A stretch of 64,000 nt of DNA from Williamsia maris (lineage in GTDB: Bacteria > Actinomycetota > Actinomycetes > Mycobacteriales > Mycobacteriaceae). The notes beneath the pieces were generated by a model, which saw only the letters and a list, made by a program, of their open reading frames with translations, was not told the DNA's origin and made no database searches. The stretch is taken from the NCBI RefSeq assembly GCF_024171815.1, contig NZ_JAMTCJ010000001.1, forward strand, positions 620,001-684,000, read 5' to 3'. A program made the translations under genes and the position numbers. Positions 59,678 through 64,000 of this stretch are shown piece by piece; the stretch's first letter is position 1, and the number at the start of each line of letters is the position of its first letter.

Positions 59678-60931
59678 TCAGCCCACCCGACCGGGCGCCC
59701 CCACCGACTTCCGCCACGCGCTGAACGATCGGACCGGCGCCCGGCCCGGTCGCACCAGCCACGGCCACGGGTGCACCTCGACCGGTTCGACGCGTCGGGC
59801 GATGGACTGCCACCCCGGTACCGGGGCCCACGTCGCGGCCACCGAGCGGTCGGCCAGTTCGTCGGCGACGACGCCGCGTCGGACCTCGACGTCGCGGCGT
59901 TGCGCCAGGTCACCGAGGCATTCGGCCAGGAAGACCAACCGCTTGCCGGACAGTCGCAACCGCCGCAGCAGGGGTTCGTCGAACACGAAGACCGCGGGCA
60001 GCATCGGGTTGGTGTCGAGGGCGGGGTCGGTGTCACCGAGCGACTCCGCGGTCAGCCACACCGCGTCGGCGTGACCCGGGCCCTCGACCTCGTCGGGTCC
60101 GGCGGGGATGTCGGCCGCGCCGAGGTACGGGCCGTCGATCGAGGGCCCAGTCGCGTCCGACGGCCAGCCCTCGATGGGGCAGTTGTCCGACAGCGAACAC
60201 TCCCGGCAGAGCGCGGGCGCCCGCTTGTTCACCTGCCAGCGGCTGAACCCGTACGGCTTGCCTGAGCCGGTCCCGACCGTCCACTGCCAGCCGAGCCGAT
60301 TGGCCGCGCGCGACCCGTCGAGCAGGTGCGCGAACATCTCGTCCTCACCGTCGCGCCAGGTGGCCCCGGCCCGCACGGCCCACTGCGACGACAGCCACAT
60401 CCGCGTCTGGTTCACCAGCCACCCCTCGGTGTGCAGCTCACCGACGACGGACTCCATGCACTTCATGTCGTCGGGCCACGGGTCGTCGGTCCACCGCGAT
60501 CCGACCACGGCGCGGGGTTGCTCGTGTCGCAGTGAGGCACCGAGATCGCGGCCCACCCGCGCGTAGAGATGACGGGCGTACTCCTGCCACATCAGCTCGT
60601 CGCGGTAACGACCCTTGTCGCGGCTCGGAGCGTCGGACACCGCGTCCCACACCGTCCGCAGCGGCAGCAGGCCGTGGCGGATGTAGGGCGACATCCGGCT
60701 CGCACCGCGTCGATCGACTGGTAACACGGTGCTGCGATCACGCGCGTAGCCGGTGATGTCGAGACCGGCCAGCGCGGTGTCGGCCGCGACCTGTCCGCCG
60801 GTGAAACCGCCTGCGGCAATGTCAGTGGGGTCTTCACGGGCAAGGTCGCCGAGGTGTTCGGCGACCCACGCGATCGATTCGCCGTGATCGGATCCGGGTA
60901 CGGGCGCGGGCGGTGTCGGCAATTGGGGCAT
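59678..60931 (-). CDS. Photolyase/cryptochrome-like FAD-binding protein with reversed domain order
   Basis: A 417-residue protein. Residues about 30-260 are the FAD-binding photolyase domain: GASRMSPYIRHGLLPLRTVW, RYRDELMWQEYARHLY, WLVNQTRMWLSSQWAV. A Cys-containing linker follows (CRECSLSDNCPIEGW). Residues about 320-400 (LPAVFVFDEPLLRRLRL, then FLAECLGDLAQRRDVEV) look like part of the alpha/beta antenna domain, which normally precedes the FAD domain. ATG 60931 is 2 bp after the upstream stop. Light-driven DNA repair or light sensing is possible; function is not established. Confidence 0.82.
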   Translation of the reverse strand: MPQLPTPPAPVPGSDHGESIAWVAEHLGDLAREDPTDIAAGGFTGGQVAADTALAGLDITGYARDRSTVLPVDRRGASRMSPYIRHGLLPLRTVWDAVSDAPSRDKGRYRDELMWQEYARHLYARVGRDLGASLRHEQPRAVVGSRWTDDPWPDDMKCMESVVGELHTEGWLVNQTRMWLSSQWAVRAGATWRDGEDEMFAHLLDGSRAANRLGWQWTVGTGSGKPYGFSRWQVNKRAPALCRECSLSDNCPIEGWPSDATGPSIDGPYLGAADIPAGPDEVEGPGHADAVWLTAESLGDTDPALDTNPMLPAVFVFDEPLLRRLRLSGKRLVFLAECLGDLAQRRDVEVRRGVVADELADRSVAATWAPVPGWQSIARRVEPVEVHPWPWLVRPGRAPVRSFSAWRKSVGAPGRVG

Positions 60932-60933
60932 GT

Positions 60934-61449
60934 CTATCCCGTGGTCAGTGGCAGGTGCATCACGTGCAGGCCCACCCGACCGTGCCGGGCGCTGTCGAAG
61001 GCGCCCGGCACGGTTCCGATGATGTCGAAACCGAGGCTCTGCCACAGCGCGACGGCTGCGGTGTTGGTCTCGACCACGGCATTGAACTGTATGGCCGCGA
61101 ACGCTTCTCGCCGATGCCAGTCGATCATGTACTCGCCGAGCAACCGCCCGACACCGAGGCCACGCGCCTCGGGCGACACCATGAAACTCGCCGTCCCGAC
61201 GTGCGAGCCGCGCGCGGGCCGATTCGGCCCCATCGTCGCCGTGCCGAGCACGCGCTCACCGTCGACCGCGACGACGACATGCGACCGCGGGCCACCGAGC
61301 CACACCGCGCGGGACTCGTCGCTCGACCACTCGGGGTCGAAGGCGTAGGTCTCGCCGTCGGCGACGATGTCGGCAAAGAACGGCCAGATCAGCGGCCAGT
61401 CGGTGTCGGCGAACGGGCGGATCGTCACCGACGTGCGCGCTCCGGTCAC
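60934..61449 (-). CDS. GNAT N-acetyltransferase (phosphinothricin-acetyltransferase-like)
   Basis: A 171-residue acetyltransferase. TIRPFADTDWPLIWPFF at the N terminus, ASFMVSPEARGLGVGRLLGEYM as acetyl-CoA motif A (G-x-G-x-G), and TNTAAVALWQSLGFDIIG as motif B give a classical GNAT. YAFDPEWSSDE resembles the acceptor part of phosphinothricin-type acetyltransferases. Two bases separate it from the photolyase-like gene, implying co-transcription. Confidence 0.93.
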   Translation of the reverse strand: MTGARTSVTIRPFADTDWPLIWPFFADIVADGETYAFDPEWSSDESRAVWLGGPRSHVVVAVDGERVLGTATMGPNRPARGSHVGTASFMVSPEARGLGVGRLLGEYMIDWHRREAFAAIQFNAVVETNTAAVALWQSLGFDIIGTVPGAFDSARHGRVGLHVMHLPLTTG

Positions 61450-61452
61450 GAT

Positions 61453-62457
61453 CTAGACGATGCGCTTCTCAGGGCTCTTGGTGAGCGATGCGTCGCGAAT
61501 GATGCTGCTGCCCAACGCCTCGTCGATCTGCTTGAGCACGTCGGCGTCGAGGGTGACCTCCGAGGCCTTGACGTTCTCGGTGATCTGCTCGGGGCGGGAC
61601 GCACCGACGAGTGCGGCGGCGATATTGTCGTTGGCCAACACCCACGCGATGGCGAGCTGCGACATCTTGATGCCAAGGCCGTCGGCGATGGGCTGCAACT
61701 TCGCCACGTTGGTGAGGACCTCGTCGTCGAGGTAGCGCTTGATCATCTCGTCGCCGCCCTTGTCGTCGGTGGCGCGCGACCCGGCCGGCGGCGCCTCCCC
61801 CGGCTTGTACTTGCCGGTGAGCACGCCCTGGGCGATCGGCGACCACACGATCTGCGAGATACCGAGCTCCTTCGAGGTCGGGACGACCTTCTCCTCGATG
61901 ACGCGCCAGAGCGCGGAGTACTGCGGCTGGTTGGAGATGATCGAGAAGCCTGCGTCGCGGGCGAGGATCTGGCCCTCCTGCAGCTGCTCGGCGGTCCACT
62001 CCGACACCCCGATGTAGAGCGCCTTGCCCGAACGGACGACGTCGGCGAACGCCTGGATCGTCTCCTCCAACGGGGTCTCGTGGTCGTAGCGATGCGCCTG
62101 GTAGAGGTCGACGTAGTCGGTACCGAGACGCTTCAGCGAGGCGTTGATGCCCTCGCTGATGTGCTTGCGCGACAGGCCGGTGTCGTTGGGGCCGAGCTTG
62201 CCGACCGGGAAGTAGACCTTCGTGAAGATCTCCAGACCCTCGCGGCGCTCGCTCGCAAGAGCCTTGCCCAACACGGTCTCGGCGGCGCCGTTGGCGTAGA
62301 CGTCGGCGGTGTCGAAGGTGGTGATGCCGGCCTCGAGGGCAGCGTGCACGCACTTCTCGGCGATGTCGTTCTCCACCTGCGAGCCGTGGGTCAGCCAGTT
62401 GCCGTACGTGATCTCCGAGATCTTGAGACCGCTGTTGCCGAGGTACCTGTAAGCCAT
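61453..62457 (-). CDS. Aldo/keto reductase
   Basis: A 334-residue NADPH-dependent oxidoreductase resembling the voltage-gated potassium-channel beta-subunit type. YRYLGNSGLKISEITYGNW is followed by the catalytic Asp/Tyr segment FDTADVYANGAAE, a Lys in FTKVYF, and YVDLYQAHRYD (His). NADP contacts lie in VWSPIAQGVLTGKY and VGASRPEQITEN. ATG 62457 is where the family begins; the frame from 62484 adds nine unsupported residues. Ends 3 bp before the GNAT gene, so they may be co-transcribed. Confidence 0.95.
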   Translation of the reverse strand: MAYRYLGNSGLKISEITYGNWLTHGSQVENDIAEKCVHAALEAGITTFDTADVYANGAAETVLGKALASERREGLEIFTKVYFPVGKLGPNDTGLSRKHISEGINASLKRLGTDYVDLYQAHRYDHETPLEETIQAFADVVRSGKALYIGVSEWTAEQLQEGQILARDAGFSIISNQPQYSALWRVIEEKVVPTSKELGISQIVWSPIAQGVLTGKYKPGEAPPAGSRATDDKGGDEMIKRYLDDEVLTNVAKLQPIADGLGIKMSQLAIAWVLANDNIAAALVGASRPEQITENVKASEVTLDADVLKQIDEALGSSIIRDASLTKSPEKRIV

Positions 62458-62823
62458 GGGGTGCGTGCCTTCCGTTCGCGTCACTTCGTGCGGGAGCGCT
62501 CGAGCGCATCCCCTCCCTCGACTGTAGGCCCGCGGCCGACGGGGTCGCCGAAACGCGGGATGACCGCCACCCAGGACGTGGGCACAACGACGACTTCGGT
62601 AACGACTTCGGTGGCGGCGACACGGGCGGGTTCTTCTGACGGCACGTTCGGCGGGTGGTTAGGGCACGTTCGGCGGGTCGTTTCGGCACGTTCGGCGGGC
62701 GGTTACGGCACGTTCGGGGGTAGTACGTTCGGCCGACACGGACTCGTACCTTTGACCGATATTTGCACCTCATGTGGCGGAAACCCTTGACCTCGAGTGC
62801 GGTTCACATTGGACTATGGCGTC
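62458..62823. other. Long leader and promoter region of whiB7
   Basis: A 366-bp region between the divergent aldo/keto reductase and whiB7. It contains a 22-bp tandem repeat array, a TTGACC hexamer shortly before the start (a possible -35), and an ATG-initiated open frame (62560-62790) running through the repeats that could act as an upstream ORF. Mycobacterial whiB7 genes are known to have long regulated leaders with an upstream ORF. Confidence 0.5.
62641..62720. repeat. Tandem 22-bp repeats upstream of whiB7
   Basis: Three full units and one partial unit of GGCACGTTCGGCGGGTGGTT-type sequence with 22-bp spacing, followed by a degenerate TACGTTCGG. A 22-bp period is not a multiple of three, so this is not a coding repeat. 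Confidence 0.9.
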
Positions 62824-63078
62824 ATGAACCCGACACTCCACGCGACGACGAACCGTCTCCCCTGTCTGTCGGCGAACGCAGATTGGTGGTTCGACGAGAG
62901 CCCGCGTGCCCTCCAGCGTGCGCAATCGCTGTGCCGGACGTGCCCGGTCATGGACCAGTGTCTGGCCGGGGCACGCGAGCGCCGCGAACCCCACGGGGTG
63001 TGGGGTGGCGAGATCTTCTCCAACGGCCGGGTGGTGGGTCACAAGCGCGCACGCGGGCGACCTCCGGGCAACGCCTGA
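62824..63078 (+). CDS. whiB7: WhiB7-type iron-sulfur transcription factor
   Basis: An 84-residue WhiB protein. Four cysteines (14, 37, 40, 46) ligate a 4Fe-4S cluster, the GVWGG turn is at 58-62, and a C-terminal AT-hook (KRARGRPPG, RGRP at 77-80) is diagnostic of WhiB7. WhiB7 partners the principal sigma factor and activates intrinsic antibiotic-resistance genes in response to ribosome inhibitors. ATG 62824 was chosen over the in-frame start at 62797 because family similarity begins close to it. Confidence 0.93.
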   Translation: MNPTLHATTNRLPCLSANADWWFDESPRALQRAQSLCRTCPVMDQCLAGARERREPHGVWGGEIFSNGRVVGHKRARGRPPGNA

Positions 63079-63087
63079 GTTTCGCGC

Positions 63088-64000
63088 CTACTCGAGGAGT
63101 GCACGGATGTCCGCTGCCGCGATCGCGGTACCGAACTCGTCGCCCTCGTCGATGACGGCGCTGAACAGCTCACGCTTGCGGTCCTGCAGGGCAACGACTT
63201 TCTCCTCGATGGTGTCCGCCGACACCAGGCGGTAGACGGTCACCGGGCGGGTCTGGCCGATGCGGTGCGCGCGGTCGACGGCCTGGGCCTCGGCTGCGGG
63301 GTTCCACCACGGGTCGCAGATGAAGCAGTAGTCGGCCTCGGTGAGGTTGAGTCCGAAGCCACCCGCCTTGAGGCTGATCAGGAACACCTGGGTCGCGCCC
63401 GCCCCGAAACTCGCGACCTCGGCGGCGCGGGCCTGCGCCGTCATCGATCCGTCGAGATAGCTGTAGGCGATGCCGGCGGCGTCCAGTTCGGCACGGATCA
63501 TGGCCAGGAACCCGGTGAACTGGCTGAACACCAGCGAGCTGTGCCCCTCGGCGATGAGTTCGGGCAACTGCTCGAGCAGGAAGTCCACCTTCGCCGACGC
63601 GATGTCGCGCATCGACTCGTCGACGAGACCGGCGTGCAGACTCATCTGCCGCAGCATGGTCAGCGACCGGAAGATGGCGAACCGGTTCTTCTCCCAGTCG
63701 CCGAGCAGGCCGAGGACCTTCTGTCGTTCGCGGGCGAGACGGGTGTCGTAGGCCCGCCGGTGTTTCGGCGACAACTGCACCGCGAGCACCTGCTCCTGCT
63801 TACCGGGAAGATCCGCGGCGACCTGCTCCTTCTTGCGTCGCAGCATCATCGGCTTGATCCGACGACGCAGCACGGCAAGCCGCTCGGGGTGGTGTCCGCT
63901 CTCGATGGGCTTACGGAAGTAGTCGGTGAACGGCTGCGGCCGGGGGAACAGGCCCGGCGCCGTGATCGACAGCAGCGACCACAGTTCCATGAGGTTGTTC
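63088..64000 (-). CDS. SNF2-family DEAD/H helicase, C-terminal part (5' end outside window)
   Basis: About 304 residues are visible and the frame stays open to the window edge. The visible part starts at the NNLMELWSLL motif that follows helicase motif III and contains the whole second RecA lobe: SSLVFSQFTGF, FLISLKAGGFGLNLTEAD, the motif VI region DRAHRIGQTRPV and YRLVSADTIEEKV. SNF2 ATPases translocate on double-stranded DNA to remodel bound proteins. Convergent with whiB7 across 9 bp. Confidence 0.96.
   Translation of the reverse strand, partial: NNLMELWSLLSITAPGLFPRPQPFTDYFRKPIESGHHPERLAVLRRRIKPMMLRRKKEQVAADLPGKQEQVLAVQLSPKHRRAYDTRLARERQKVLGLLGDWEKNRFAIFRSLTMLRQMSLHAGLVDESMRDIASAKVDFLLEQLPELIAEGHSSLVFSQFTGFLAMIRAELDAAGIAYSYLDGSMTAQARAAEVASFGAGATQVFLISLKAGGFGLNLTEADYCFICDPWWNPAAEAQAVDRAHRIGQTRPVTVYRLVSADTIEEKVVALQDRKRELFSAVIDEGDEFGTAIAAADIRALLE

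Noticed and set aside
62641-62720. Repeat array read as a CRISPR or minisatellite within a coding region
   Set aside because: No spacers separate the units, and the 22-bp period is incompatible with an in-frame protein repeat.
60913-62790. 625-codon plus-strand open frame opposite the GNAT and aldo/keto reductase genes
   Set aside because: Its translation is Arg/Val/Asp-rich antisense-type sequence, while the minus strand encodes two clear enzyme families with full motif sets. High G+C creates such shadow frames. Only the short 3' part (62560-62790) lies outside those genes.
1-64000. tRNA, rRNA, complete insertion sequences, prophage structural genes
   Set aside because: None was recognised on reading either strand. 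Island boundaries show gene remnants but no attachment-site repeat or tRNA that I could identify.

Overview
The window is high-GC actinobacterial DNA. A WhiB7 regulator with a C-terminal AT-hook, ESX/WXG100-type genes, alternate-signal exported proteins with their own signal peptidases, a deazaflavin-dependent nitroreductase-family protein and many GTG starts all point to Mycobacteriales. Gordonia or Rhodococcus is the likeliest genus; this is inferred from gene content only.

Layout. (1) 0.2-18 kb is an ESX-substrate neighbourhood. A four-gene module (SseB-like, WXG100-like, 430-440 residue effector-like protein, membrane protein) occurs twice, pointing outward at 3.5-0.8 kb and 15.4-18.1 kb. 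Between the copies lie msrB-msrA, small metabolic and regulatory genes, a classical EsxB/EsxA-like pair with a large co-encoded substrate, and a superfamily I helicase whose NERD nuclease domain seems to have lost its catalytic core. No EccB/C/D/E or mycosin gene is present, so secretion must use machinery encoded elsewhere.

(2) 18.2-36.2 kb is a defence island. A tightly coupled BREX type 1 operon (brxA-brxB-brxC-pglX-pglZ-brxL) ends in a Shedu (SduA, DUF4263) gene joined to brxL by a TGATG junction. BrxL carries a MIT_C/phospholipase-D-like C-terminal domain where the usual Lon-like domain should be. The island is flanked by gene remnants (a TOPRIM fragment on one side, two decayed genes on the other), a DUF3883 restriction-like nuclease and a frameshifted membrane protein.

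(3) 36.5-43.8 kb holds a polymorphic-toxin operon: SseB-like chaperone candidate, Esx-like partner, a 2,024-residue Rhs/YD-repeat protein with a type VII-type N terminus and nuclease-like C terminus, and a zinc-ribbon protein in the immunity position.

(4) 44-51 kb has a Phd/VapC toxin-antitoxin pair, a sirtuin, small membrane and lipoproteins, an HD phosphohydrolase, and a pnuC-nadR-nrtR operon for NAD salvage with a candidate NrtR operator.

(5) 51.5-55.2 kb is a five-gene surface-protein operon with two SipW-type signal peptidases and three exported proteins.

(6) 55.6-64 kb contains an SDR epimerase, a convergent kynurenine formamidase/kynureninase pair, a ParA-like ATPase, a photolyase-like protein with reversed domain order, a GNAT, an aldo/keto reductase, whiB7 and the C-terminal part of a SNF2 helicase. 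Two short tandem-repeat arrays (21 bp and 22 bp units sharing GGGCACGT) sit at the 3' end of parA and upstream of whiB7.

Start sites were moved from the longest open frame to conserved or Shine-Dalgarno-supported codons wherever the sequence allowed. Family assignments come from recognisable motifs, not database searches.
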